From contig NZ_JNIQ01000001.1 of assembly GCF_000702585.1 (NCBI RefSeq), positions 935,001-999,000 of the forward strand: a stretch of DNA of 64,000 bases, read 5' to 3'. Shown here piece after piece: positions 26,814 to 34,411 of the stretch. Every line of letters starts with the position of its first letter. Position 1 is the first letter of the stretch. The stretch comes from Exiguobacterium aurantiacum DSM 6208. GTDB taxonomy: Bacteria; Bacillota; Bacilli; Exiguobacteriales; Exiguobacteriaceae. The notes under the pieces are model-generated. The model did no database searches, was not told the origin of the DNA, and was given only the letters and a program-made list of their open reading frames with translations. Both the position numbers and the translations under genes were made by a program.

Positions 26814-27266
26814 ATGAGAGACCATCTACGCGAGGTTGGGATGATTGCCCGTGCGCTCGACTCGATCAGCAACATCGAGTTCAAAGAGCTCGAGCTGACG
26901 AAAGGGCAATATCTTTATGTCGTCCGAATCTGCGAAGAGCCGGGCATCATCCAAGAAAAGCTGGCTGAACTCATTAAAGTCGACCGCTCGACGGCTGCGC
27001 GCGCGATTCAAAAGCTTGAACGGGAAGGATTCATTCGACGAGTCGACGACCCGCACAACAAGAAGATCAAGCGACTCCATCCGACCGAGAAAGGACAGGC
27101 GGTCTATCCGCTAATCCTCCGCGAGCATGACCATTCAACGGACGTGGCGCTCGCTGGTCTCTCGGATCAAGAAGCCGAACAGTTGCTCCGTTTGTTGAAG
27201 CGGGTCCGTCACAATATCGAAGGGGATTGGGAAACGGTCAAGCGAGGTCACAAACGAGAATACTAA
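26814..27266 (+). CDS. MarR family transcriptional regulator
   Basis: A 150-residue winged-helix repressor. The DNA-binding region is clear: [33 protein letters not shown] followed by the wing [18 protein letters not shown]- and C-terminal helices would form the dimer. GGGAGGATTGT precedes the ATG. The GNAT gene starts 13 bases after its stop, so the pair is an operon, and the regulator may control acetyltransferase expression. The upstream palindrome at 26746 is a candidate operator. Confidence 0.92.
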   Translation: MRDHLREVGMIARALDSISNIEFKELELTKGQYLYVVRICEEPGIIQEKLAELIKVDRSTAARAIQKLEREGFIRRVDDPHNKKIKRLHPTEKGQAVYPLILREHDHSTDVALAGLSDQEAEQLLRLLKRVRHNIEGDWETVKRGHKREY

Positions 27267-27279
27267 AGGGGGAAGCAAC

Positions 27280-27798
27280 ATGATCACCATCAAAGCTTGC
27301 ACGATCGAAGACGTCGACACGCTCCGGGACATCAGCATCGAGACGTTCACGGAGACGTTCGAAGCCGACAACGACCCGGCACATCTCGCGGCGTATCTCG
27401 AACGGGCGTACAACGTGCCGCAACTTAGAGCGGAACTTGCGAATCCGGACTCGACGTTCTTTTTCGCCATGCTTGACGGGGAACTTGCCGGGTATATGAA
27501 AGGGAACGCCAACAACGCCCAAACGGAGGCGATGGGCGAGGGGGCGTTCGAGCTCGAACGGATTTACGTGCGTCGCACCTTCCAAGGGAGCGGCGTCGGC
27601 AAGGCGTTGTATGATCAGGCGATCCAACGCGCGAACGAGTTGAATAAACGTGAAATCTGGCTCGGCGTCTGGGAGCATAACGAGAAGGCGCTCGCCTTCT
27701 ATAAAAGGCATGGCTTCGTCCAGACCGGGTCCCACACGTTCTATATGGGCGACGACGCCCAAACCGATTTGATCATGGCCAAGCCGCTTCGTCCGTGA
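27280..27798 (+). CDS. GNAT family N-acetyltransferase
   Basis: A 172-residue acetyl-CoA-dependent acetyltransferase. The fold is indicated by an N-terminal SIETFTETFEADN region, LERIYVRRTFQGSGVGKALYD (acetyl-CoA pyrophosphate loop, R-x-x-G-x-G form, about residue 95-105) and EKALAFYKRHGFVQTGSHTF. It resembles the spermine/spermidine acetyltransferase PaiA type in B. subtilis, and a paiB-like gene lies 750 bases downstream, so polyamine acetylation is a reasonable guess. Cotranscribed with the MarR gene. Its last 26 bases overlap the end of the convergent HAD gene. Confidence 0.88.
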   Translation: MITIKACTIEDVDTLRDISIETFTETFEADNDPAHLAAYLERAYNVPQLRAELANPDSTFFFAMLDGELAGYMKGNANNAQTEAMGEGAFELERIYVRRTFQGSGVGKALYDQAIQRANELNKREIWLGVWEHNEKALAFYKRHGFVQTGSHTFYMGDDAQTDLIMAKPLRP

Positions 27799-28459
27799 CC
27801 CATTCCAATATTCCGGATAGATCTTCATAGACGGCGTCAGGGGTCAAGTCAGGCATGTCGAGCGGTTTCCCGTCGCGATTGATCCACGCGGTGTGGAACC
27901 CGAAGTTTTTCGCCCCGGCGATATCCCAGCCGTTCGAGGACAGAAACAATACCTCGTCCCGCTCTAGCCCGCTGTTCTTGAACCAATGCATATACGCGGC
28001 CGGTGACGGTTTCGCTTGTTTGACACCGTCGACGCTGACGAGCTCCTCGAACAGGTCGGTGAAGCCGGCGTTATGGATGAGCGCGGTGAGCATCGCGTCC
28101 GTCCCGTTCGACAGCACGACGGTCCGTTTTGCGTGAAGTTCGTTTAACACACCTGCGACCTCATCGTACGGCGACAGTTCGGTGTACTTTGCGATCAACG
28201 CGTCCTCGGTTTCAGGTGTCCACGTCACGCCGGTCGCCGACAAGGCGTAGCGGAGCGCTTCGCGTGTGACGACGGAAAAATCGGCATAGCGACCCATGAT
28301 GTGGCGGGTGAAGAAGTAGTCGAGCTGTTTCGTCCGCCATATCTCGCTGATCTGTTCACCTTTCCCGGGAAATTGGTCGTCACACGCCGTCTTGATGGAA
28401 TGGACGTCAAACAACGTCCCGTACACATCGAACACGAACGCTTGAATTTTCGGTTTCAT
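27773..28459 (-). CDS. HAD hydrolase, haloacid dehalogenase type II
   Basis: A 228-residue HAD enzyme like L-2-haloacid dehalogenase. The nucleophile motif is AFVFDVYGTLFDVHS (Asp about residue 10), motif II is VVLSNGTDAM, motif III Lys is in DGVKQAKPSPAAYMHW, and motif IV is LFLSSNGWDIAGAKNFGF with Asn/Trp/Asp characteristic of dehalogenases. Carbon-halogen hydrolysis is the family reaction; the natural substrate may differ. The gene converges on the GNAT gene with a 26-base overlap of coding ends and no terminator between them. Confidence 0.87.
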   Translation of the reverse strand: MKPKIQAFVFDVYGTLFDVHSIKTACDDQFPGKGEQISEIWRTKQLDYFFTRHIMGRYADFSVVTREALRYALSATGVTWTPETEDALIAKYTELSPYDEVAGVLNELHAKRTVVLSNGTDAMLTALIHNAGFTDLFEELVSVDGVKQAKPSPAAYMHWFKNSGLERDEVLFLSSNGWDIAGAKNFGFHTAWINRDGKPLDMPDLTPDAVYEDLSGILEWVTDEAAWP

Positions 28460-28549
28460 AATAACCCCTCCTCAAGTCATGTAGCGTCATCTTGTCTTTA
28501 CCCTACTTGACGCGGCTTAGACGAGGGGAAACTAGATAGGAGGAGTTGG

Positions 28550-29146
28550 ATGTACGTCCCAAAATTATACGCTGTGACCGACCCGAAAGAAGTCCACGCT
28601 TTTTTGAAGGCCCATCCTTTCGGCACCGTCGTCACATATGACGGGCATAAGCCGATCGCGACGCACGTACCGCTCCGTCTGCATGAGACGGACGGACAGC
28701 TTTCGTTCACGACGCATATCGCCAAACATAATCCGCAATGGAAAACGATTGAACAACAGACGGTGCTCGTCATCGTCCAAGGGCCGGACGCCTATGTCTC
28801 GGCGTCGTGGTACGGCCATGAGGACGTGTCGACGTGGAACTATCAGGCGGTCCATCTCTACGGGAAGGCGACGATCATGACCGAGGCGGAGCTCGAGGAC
28901 GAATTGGCTGGCTTGCTCCGGGACCATGAAGGGGAGCGGGGAGATGCCGTCGTCTGGGAAGAGCTGTCGGAACCGGTCAAGCGTCAAAAATACGGTGTCG
29001 TCGGCTTTCGAATCGACGTCTCAGACATCGAGGCGGCGTTCAAGCTGAGCCAAAACCGGAACGACGAAGATTATGCGCGCATCGTCTCCGAGCTCGAAGC
29101 GGAAGGCTGTCCGATGGCCGATGTCATGCGTGAGCGACGCCCTTGA
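28550..29146 (+). CDS. PaiB-type FMN-binding protein
   Basis: A 198-residue protein of the FMN-binding split-barrel PaiB family: MYVPKLYAVTDPKEVHAFL at the start, THVPLRL, HIAKHNPQWK, YVSASWYGHEDVSTWNYQAVH and VGFRIDVSDIEAAFKLSQNR. In B. subtilis PaiB acts with the PaiA acetyltransferase and negatively affects sporulation and degradative enzymes; the molecular role is unclear. AGGAGGAGTTGG stands directly before the ATG. Monocistronic. Confidence 0.88.
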   Translation: MYVPKLYAVTDPKEVHAFLKAHPFGTVVTYDGHKPIATHVPLRLHETDGQLSFTTHIAKHNPQWKTIEQQTVLVIVQGPDAYVSASWYGHEDVSTWNYQAVHLYGKATIMTEAELEDELAGLLRDHEGERGDAVVWEELSEPVKRQKYGVVGFRIDVSDIEAAFKLSQNRNDEDYARIVSELEAEGCPMADVMRERRP

Positions 29147-29382
29147 TTCATGGACTGGACGTCTAAGCCGCGTCGCAGTGTACCCTCAATCGTCAACCCA
29201 ATTTTTTAGGAAGTGAGCGAAAATCAATGAAAATGAAAAGGATTGTGCGAATACTAGGGTGGTTGCTTGTCATCCTCGCTTTGGTTGAACTGGCGACGGA
29301 TTGGCCAGACCCACCGAATCCACCGATTGAACACACGTTTGAGGAACCGATTGCGTTTCCGTTTGAGATCACTCGACGTTAC

Positions 29383-29796
29383 AGATTTTACGAACGGGAA
29401 AGCCGATACCGGGCATAGCCCGCCTTTAGGCATGGGATGAAAGTGAGTTCGGATGTGAAGAACATCCGACATTCGGGTATATATATTCCATAGACAAGTA
29501 CAAGTCTCTAAAACGCCCGTGTCCATCGCACCTTGAGAATCGTATCCGGTTCGGTCACGAAAACATGTGACCGGTAAAACGATGCCTGTCGTCACGTAAA
29601 AGACGCTAAAACATCAGGTGGACACACCTGCAACAACCTGTGGTGGATGGTAACAGTCCATCAGCCTGAGAACCTATATGGTCTGTCTCAGGAGGGGTGA
29701 TGGCACACCCTCATCTGAAGGCTTGAGCAAAACAGAAATGGACTGCGCTCGCACAAGCACTTCAGAATCCCAAGGTTTCAATCGTGGGAGTGTCAA
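29383..29796 (+). mobile_element. Non-autonomous IS200/IS605 (IS608-like) element, copy A
   Basis: The element is nearly identical to 33393-33806 in reverse. It follows TTAC and ends in TCAA, the cleavage sequences known for IS608, and makes no target duplication. Left-end hairpins CGGGC-ATA-GCCCG and GCCT-TT-AGGC and a right-end hairpin in TCCCAAGGTTTCAATCGTGGGA fit the subterminal palindromes recognised by a Y1 transposase. There is no tnpA or tnpB reading frame, so mobilisation must be in trans. Copies A and B differ at two positions that I can find, indicating recent movement. Confidence 0.85.
29552..29796 (+). ncRNA. Candidate structured RNA in element copy A
   Basis: The right half can fold strongly: CGGTCAC/GTGACCG (29552/29567), CAGGTG-GACA-CACCTG (29615-29630), CCTGAGA/TCTCAGG (29665/29686), GGGTG-ATGGCA-CACCC (29695-29710), the last two enclosed by an 8-bp perfect pairing CAGTCCAT (29654) with ATGGACTG (29738), then the right-end hairpin. 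Autonomous relatives make a guide RNA from this part of the element. Expression and function here are inference. Copy B carries the same stems on minus (33393-33637). Confidence 0.4.
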
Positions 29797-30140
29797 ACAG
29801 AAGTTGACATCGGTGTGCCGCATCATCTTCATAGTTTCGTGTTTCATTATGTGAATGAAGAGACGACTCAAGAACTAAGCTACATCGTCGACAAAGTCAT
29901 CGATGAACCGAATGACGTGGCGGATCTCTCGTTATATGGGGAGCAATACATACTTGCGGACGAGACATCGGCTTTCTTTGACGAGACGGAATCGACGTCA
30001 CAAGCATTGTGGTGGCAGAACAAAGACGGTTTCACGGCACGAATCATCTACTACATTGATGGCAATACGGTCGAACTCGATGACGAGAGCCGCTTGTCCG
30101 TCCAACAACTGATCAATTTGGCCAACCAAACGTTATGACG

Positions 30141-30186
30141 GCAGCCCGCCTCTCGCCAATCGAGACACGCGGGCTGTTTCTCTTTT
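30141..30186 (+). terminator. Terminator after the split gene
   Basis: CAGCCCGC and GCGGGCTG pair around an 18-base loop, followed by TTTCTCTTTTT. Confidence 0.7.
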
Positions 30187-30210
30187 TCCTCAACTATCTT
30201 GAAGTTCAGA

Positions 30211-30240
30211 TTGACAGGGGTCTCCAATTCATCCTATACT
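30211..30240 (+). promoter_or_regulatory. Sigma-A promoter of the siderophore uptake operon
   Basis: TTGACA at 30211-30216 and TATACT at 30235-30240 with 18 bases between; the Fur box follows seven bases later, over the expected transcription start. Confidence 0.8.
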
Positions 30241-30246
30241 CATAAA

Positions 30247-30261
30247 TGATAATGATTATCA
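30247..30261 (+). promoter_or_regulatory. Fur box
   Basis: TGATAAT-G-ATTATCA is a perfect 7-1-7 palindrome, the B. subtilis-type Fur consensus. Its place at the transcription start predicts iron-dependent repression of the downstream uptake genes. Confidence 0.92.
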
Positions 30262-30309
30262 GTGTCGGTGATAACGCATCGTCATAGAAGAGAAAAAGGG
30301 GATTACAAC

Positions 30310-31344
30310 GTGAAAAAGCATAAGAAGATGTTACATATGTTTTTGTTCGTCTCAGTGTTCATGCTCGTGCTCGCCGGTTGCGGCTCGAACACAGAAGAAC
30401 CAGCGACGACGGATGAGAACTCAGAGTCAGCAGAAGGTTACCCGATCACGATCAAGCATGCGCTCGGTGAGACGGTCATCGAAGAGAAGCCAGAACGCGT
30501 CGCGACGGTCGGGTGGTCGAACCAAGACGTCGCCCTCGCGCTAGGCGTCGTCCCGGTCGGTTTCTCGGCTGCGAACTACGGCGTCCAAGACGGCAGCGGC
30601 GTCTTGCCGTGGACAGCAGAGAAGTTGAAAGAACTCGGTGAAGACAACCCGAACGTCTACCAGGACACGGACGGCCTCGACTTTGAAGCGATCGCCGACT
30701 CACAGCCAGACGTCATCTTGGCCGCCTATTCAGGCATCACGCAAGAAGACTACGACACGTTGACACAAATCGCACCGGTCGTCGCGTACCAAGAGACGCC
30801 TTGGGTATCATCTTGGCAAGACACGGTCCTTTACAACGCGATGGCGATGGGCATGGAAGCAGAAGGCAAGCAGTTGATTGCCGACACAGAACAGCTCATC
30901 GCGGACAAAGCGGCGGAAGTACCGGACATGCAAGGCAAGAAAGGCGCGTTCGTCGCCTTGAGCCCTGGCGACTTGTCGAAGTTCTACATCTACACGACAG
31001 GTGACCCGCGCGGTGCCTTCATCGAAGAGCTCGGCATGGAGTACCCGCAAAACATTAAAGACCAACTCGAAGAAGGCAGCTTCTACCTCGAGTTCAGCTC
31101 AGAGAACGCCGACATCTTGAACGACCTCGATCTCTTCGTCGTCTACGGGAACGAAGAGACGCTCAAAGAGCTTCAAGCGGACCCGCTCTACGGCAAAGTA
31201 CCGGCCATCGAGCGCGGCTCGGTCGTCTTGATTGAAGACAACACGCCGCTCGCGGCAGCCGGGACACCGTCACCGCTCTCGATCGAATACACGATCGACG
31301 AGTACGTGAAACTCGTCTCGGAAGCACTCGAGAAAGTCGAGTAA
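30310..31344 (+). CDS. Iron-siderophore ABC transporter substrate-binding lipoprotein
   Basis: A 344-residue extracytoplasmic binding protein anchored by lipid at the Cys of VLAGCGS. The mature part has the FecB/FepB (class III) pattern: ITIKHALGETVIEEKPERVATVGWSN, then LGVVPVGFSAANYG and LDFEAIADSQPDVILAAYSGITQEDYD, with one long helix linking two lobes. It would deliver a ferric siderophore or heme-like ligand to the permeases encoded next. GTG at 30310 is preceded by AAAAGGGG with eight bases between; a start further upstream would overlap the Fur box region. First gene of a Fur-controlled operon. Ligand specificity is not readable; xenosiderophores such as schizokinen are possible. Confidence 0.93.
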   Translation: MKKHKKMLHMFLFVSVFMLVLAGCGSNTEEPATTDENSESAEGYPITIKHALGETVIEEKPERVATVGWSNQDVALALGVVPVGFSAANYGVQDGSGVLPWTAEKLKELGEDNPNVYQDTDGLDFEAIADSQPDVILAAYSGITQEDYDTLTQIAPVVAYQETPWVSSWQDTVLYNAMAMGMEAEGKQLIADTEQLIADKAAEVPDMQGKKGAFVALSPGDLSKFYIYTTGDPRGAFIEELGMEYPQNIKDQLEEGSFYLEFSSENADILNDLDLFVVYGNEETLKELQADPLYGKVPAIERGSVVLIEDNTPLAAAGTPSPLSIEYTIDEYVKLVSEALEKVE

Positions 31345-31348
31345 TTAA

Positions 31349-32368
31349 ATGAATACGCTGAAGAAGTTGCAAACGCCGAAACGGTTTCCTCTCATCTTGA
31401 TGGGGTCACTCGTCTTGCTCGTTGTCTGCATGCTCGCTTCACTTGCTTTCGGCTCACGGACAGTCGGATGGGATGAACTGCTTGACGGTTTATTCCGTCC
31501 GGCTGTTCAGTCGTATGAAGCGGACATCATCCGGCAGCGAATCGTGCGGACGATCTTTAGTCTCATGTGCGGGGCGGCGCTCGGCGTCTCGGGCGCGTTG
31601 ATGCAGTCGGTCACAAGAAACCCGATCGCCGACCCGAGCATCCTCGGGGTGAACACGGGGGCGGCCCTGTTCGTCGTCGTCGGGATCGCGTTCTTCAATA
31701 TCTCGTCGTCGTCGGACTACATTTGGTTCGCGCTCGTCGGGGCGCTCCTGACGGCCGTGTTCGTGTTCGGCATCGGTTCGCTCGGCCGGGGCGGGGCGAC
31801 ACCGCTCAAGCTCGTCCTCGCCGGGGCGGCGACGAGTGCGGCCTTGTCGTCGCTCGTCATGGCGATCATGATCCCACGCTCGAACGTCATGGACCAGTTC
31901 CGGTTCTGGCAAGTCGGGAGCGTCGGTGCCGGCAACATGGATTCAATCATGACGTTCTTGCCGTTCTTTATCAGTGGGATCGTCATCGCCATCCTCGCGG
32001 CCCCGTCGTTGAATATTTTAGGGCTCGGGGAAGAGCTCGCCAAAGGGCTCGGCGTCCGGATCGGCACGCTCAAACTGATCGCCTCGTTCGCAGGCGTGAT
32101 TCTTTGCGGTGCGGCGACGGCGCTCGCGGGGCCAATCGGCTTCATCGGGCTCCTCGCGCCGCACTTGGTCCGTTTGACGATCGGGCCGGACGAACGGTTC
32201 GTCATCCCGATGTCGGCGCTCGCCGGGGCGATTCTGCTCACGTTCGCCGACGTGACGGGACGCTTGCTCGGTAGCCCGGGCGAACTCGAGGTCGGGATCG
32301 TCACCGCCTTTATCGGGGCGCCGATTTTGATCGCGTTGACGATGAAAGTGAAGGTGCGTGACTTATGA
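31349..32368 (+). CDS. FecCD-type siderophore ABC permease, subunit 1
   Basis: A 339-residue permease with about ten membrane helices of the BtuC/FecCD family. Marker segments are GAALGVSGALMQSVTRNPIADPSILGVNTGAA (residues about 70-100, shown here by its pattern of GALMQ and NPLADPxxLGxxxGA) and AGPIGFIGLLAPHLVRL near residue 265, the loop that contacts the ATPase. It starts four bases after the binding-protein stop and overlaps the second permease by four bases, so all three are one operon. The ribosome site is weak, consistent with translational coupling. Confidence 0.93.
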   Translation: MNTLKKLQTPKRFPLILMGSLVLLVVCMLASLAFGSRTVGWDELLDGLFRPAVQSYEADIIRQRIVRTIFSLMCGAALGVSGALMQSVTRNPIADPSILGVNTGAALFVVVGIAFFNISSSSDYIWFALVGALLTAVFVFGIGSLGRGGATPLKLVLAGAATSAALSSLVMAIMIPRSNVMDQFRFWQVGSVGAGNMDSIMTFLPFFISGIVIAILAAPSLNILGLGEELAKGLGVRIGTLKLIASFAGVILCGAATALAGPIGFIGLLAPHLVRLTIGPDERFVIPMSALAGAILLTFADVTGRLLGSPGELEVGIVTAFIGAPILIALTMKVKVRDL

Positions 32369-33396
32369 TGCAAAAACCATTTCAACCGATGATTCAAAAC
32401 AGTAGACGGCGTCGGCAGCGGACCGTCGTCGTGACGCTCGTCCTCAGCCTGCTCGCGCTCGCCTTGAGCGCCTTGATGCTCATGCTCGGCAACACGATTT
32501 ATCCGGTCGGGGACGTCGTCCGCGTCTTGCTCGGGGCCGACGTGCCAGGGGCGTCGTTCGCCGTGAACACGATCCGCCTGCCGCGCATGCTCGCCGGCGT
32601 GTTCGCCGGGATCGCGTTCGGGGTCGCCGGTACGGTGTTCCAGACGATGCTCCGCAACCCGCTCGCCAACCCGAACGTCATCGGCATCACGACCGGTTCG
32701 AGTGCGGCGGCCGTGTTCGGCATCGTCGTCCTACAAGCGAGCGATACGTTCGTTTCCGTCATCTCGGTCATCGGCGGACTGTTGACGGTACTCGCCATCT
32801 ACTTCTTGTCGAAGAGCGCCGCGTTCTCGATCGGACGTCTCGTCTTGGTCGGGATCGGAATCCAGGCGATGCTGACGGCCGTCATTAACTATCTTCTCCT
32901 CATCAGTCGTCAAAACGACGTCGGGACGGCGATGCGCTGGTTGAGCGGGAGCTTGAACGGTGCCAAGATGGAGTCGCTCCCGCCGCTCATGATCACGGTC
33001 GCGCTCTGTCTGCCGGTCGTCATCTGGCTCAGCCGCCAGCTCCAGATTTTAGAGCTCGGGGAGATGACGGCGACGTCGCTCGGTGTCCGGACGAACCAGA
33101 CGCGGGTGCTCCTCATCATCGCCTCGGTGCTCATGCTCGCGCTCGCCACGGCGACGACCGGACCGATTGCCTTCATCGCCTTTCTCGCGGGACCGATCGC
33201 GAAGCGGCTCGTCGGGGACGGGCGTTCGACGATCATTCCGGCCGGGCTCGTCGGTGTCGTCTTGGTGCTCGCCGCCGACCTGATCGGCCAGTTTGCCTTC
33301 ACGGCGCGCTATCCGGTCGGTGTCATCACCGGCATGGTCGGGGCACCGTATTTGATTTTCCTCTTGATTCGGATGAACAAAAAAGGGGAGTTTTGA
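32365..33396 (+). CDS. FecCD-type siderophore ABC permease, subunit 2
   Basis: A 343-residue permease paralogous to the preceding one: LPRMLAGVFAGIAFGVAGTV, MLRNPLANPNVIGITTGSSAA and TGPIAFIAFLAGPIAKRL are the conserved blocks. It starts with ATGATG overlapping the previous stop. Its final codons and stop (TT-T TGA) are partly supplied by the inserted element copy B at 33393; without the element the gene would end GAG TTG TAA, so only the last residue changed (Leu to Phe). No ATP-binding subunit follows; the partner ATPase must be encoded elsewhere, as for B. subtilis YfiZ-YfhA with YusV. Confidence 0.93.
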   Translation: MMQKPFQPMIQNSRRRRQRTVVVTLVLSLLALALSALMLMLGNTIYPVGDVVRVLLGADVPGASFAVNTIRLPRMLAGVFAGIAFGVAGTVFQTMLRNPLANPNVIGITTGSSAAAVFGIVVLQASDTFVSVISVIGGLLTVLAIYFLSKSAAFSIGRLVLVGIGIQAMLTAVINYLLLISRQNDVGTAMRWLSGSLNGAKMESLPPLMITVALCLPVVIWLSRQLQILELGEMTATSLGVRTNQTRVLLIIASVLMLALATATTGPIAFIAFLAGPIAKRLVGDGRSTIIPAGLVGVVLVLAADLIGQFAFTARYPVGVITGMVGAPYLIFLLIRMNKKGEF

Positions 33397-33806
33397 CACT
33401 CCCACGATTGAAACCTTGGGATTCTGAAGTGCTTGTGCGAGCGCAGTCCATTTCTGTTTTGCTCAAGCCTTCAGATGAGGGTGTGCCATCACCCCTCCTG
33501 AGACAGACCATATAGGTTCTCAGGCTGATGGACTGTTACCATCCACCACAGGTCGTTGCAGGTGTGTCCACCTGATGTTTTAGCGTCTTTTACGTGACGA
33601 CAGGCATCGTTTTACCGGTCACATGTTTTCGTGACCGAACCGGATACGATTCTCAAGGTGCGATGGACACGGGCGTTTTAGAGACTTGTACTTGTCTATG
33701 GAATATATATACCCGAATGTCGGATGTTCTTCACATCCGAACTCACTTTCATCCCATGCCTAAAGGCGGGCTATGCCCGGTATGGGCTTTCCCGTTCGTA
33801 AAATCT
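33393..33806 (-). mobile_element. Non-autonomous IS200/IS605 (IS608-like) element, copy B
   Basis: Same 414 bases as copy A, opposite orientation, inserted after TTAC (GTAA at 33807-33810 on plus) with its TCAA end at 33393. Two differences from copy A were found (in the left-end region and in the CAACGACC/CAACAACC segment). It lies across the last codon of the permease gene and separates it from the operon terminator. It holds the same stem set as copy A on minus and no transposase. Confidence 0.85.
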
Positions 33807-33814
33807 GTAAGCGG

Positions 33815-33845
33815 AGAGTCACGTCTATGGATGTGACTCTTTTCA
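33815..33845 (+). terminator. Displaced terminator of the siderophore operon
   Basis: AGAGTCAC-GTCTATGGAT-GTGACTCT followed by TTTTC. After removal of element B it would begin eight bases past the original permease stop codon. Confidence 0.8.
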
Positions 33846-33869
33846 TGTGAAAGCGCCATCAAAAAGTCG

Positions 33870-33898
33870 TTGACTTTGCTTCGTGGGGAGTGTATGCT
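33870..33898 (+). promoter_or_regulatory. Promoter of cdd
   Basis: TTGACT (33870-33875), 17 bases, TATGCT (33893-33898), about 75 bases before the cdd start. Confidence 0.65.
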
Positions 33899-33972
33899 AA
33901 AAATCCTGCCCAAAAAAGAGAGGCACGGGAACTGGCATCAGTTCATTTCGAGTCAGAGAGGACAATGATCCC

Positions 33973-34371
33973 ATGAACCAACAACAATTAGTCGAGCGCG
34001 CCCGCCAAGTGAAAGAGAACGCCTACTCCCCATATTCGAATTTCCGTGTCGGAGCGGCGCTTCTCATGAAGGACGGAACGGTCATCAACGGCGTCAACGT
34101 GGAGAACGTGTCGTTCGGTGCGACGAACTGTGCCGAGCGCACAGCGATTTACACGGCCATCGCACAAGGATATAAAAAGGGTGACTTCGAAGCCGTCGCG
34201 GTGTCAGGTGACACGGTCGACTTCTTGCCGCCATGCAGTATCTGCCGCCAAGTGCTCGTCGAGTTCGGCGACCCGGACTTCAAAGTGTTGATGACGAACG
34301 GCGAAGCCGAGATTAAAGAAGTGACGCTTGACGAACTCGTCCCGTTCGCGTTCACAGAACTAGAAATGTGA
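33973..34371 (+). CDS. cdd: Cytidine deaminase
   Basis: A 132-residue homotetrameric-type cytidine deaminase for pyrimidine salvage: it converts cytidine and deoxycytidine to uridine and deoxyuridine. Zinc-site motifs are complete: NCAERTAIYTA (Cys ligand plus catalytic Glu, near residue 53) and LPPCSICRQVLVEF (two Cys ligands, near residue 88). N-terminal AYSPYSNFRVGAAL is the substrate-binding block. Length is typical. Start signal AGAGGA is about 11 bases upstream of the ATG. Monocistronic, with its own promoter and a strong terminator. Confidence 0.95.
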   Translation: MNQQQLVERARQVKENAYSPYSNFRVGAALLMKDGTVINGVNVENVSFGATNCAERTAIYTAIAQGYKKGDFEAVAVSGDTVDFLPPCSICRQVLVEFGDPDFKVLMTNGEAEIKEVTLDELVPFAFTELEM

Positions 34372-34377
34372 TGAAAC

Positions 34378-34411
34378 AAAGCCTTGCCGACAACCGGCAA
34401 GGCTTTGTTTG
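34378..34411. terminator. Bidirectional terminator between cdd and deacetylase 2
   Basis: AAAGCCTTGCCG-ACAA-CCGGCAAGGCTTT with T-runs; perfect stem. Confidence 0.92.

Larger units (their letters stand above)
29227..30138 (+). pseudogene. Small membrane protein gene split by a 414-bp insertion
   Basis: The first 52 codons (29227-29382) begin MKMKRIVRILGWLLVILALV, one membrane helix, then a Pro-rich stretch, ending ITRRY. The remaining 113 codons lie at 29797-30138, starting TEVDIGVPHHLHSF and ending INLANQTL. Removing bases 29383-29796 joins them in frame with no base lost or gained, giving a 165-residue bitopic protein with an acidic external domain. As it stands, translation from the first ATG enters the element and stops after SRYRA (63 residues). 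The family is not recognised. AGGAAG lies rather far from the ATG, so the start is less certain than the split. Confidence 0.8.

Noticed and set aside
29383-29796. Element copy A as a self-splicing IStron or group I/II intron, since its removal restores a reading frame
   Set aside because: The left junction follows TTAC, not a U as group I splicing requires, and the element begins AGATTTT rather than GTGYG for group II. No group I core sequences were recognised. Exact restoration is already expected for IS200/IS605 insertion without target duplication.
29383-33806. The two elements as ends of a composite transposon carrying the siderophore genes
   Set aside because: IS200/IS605 elements move as single strands with polar ends; inverted copies without a transposase do not form a classical composite transposon, and no outer target duplication is seen.
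33594-33836. Shared 60-80 residue reading frame antisense to both element copies
   Set aside because: It runs across the structured region, reads through the left end into different flanks in the two copies, and has no ribosome site. It is best explained as chance.
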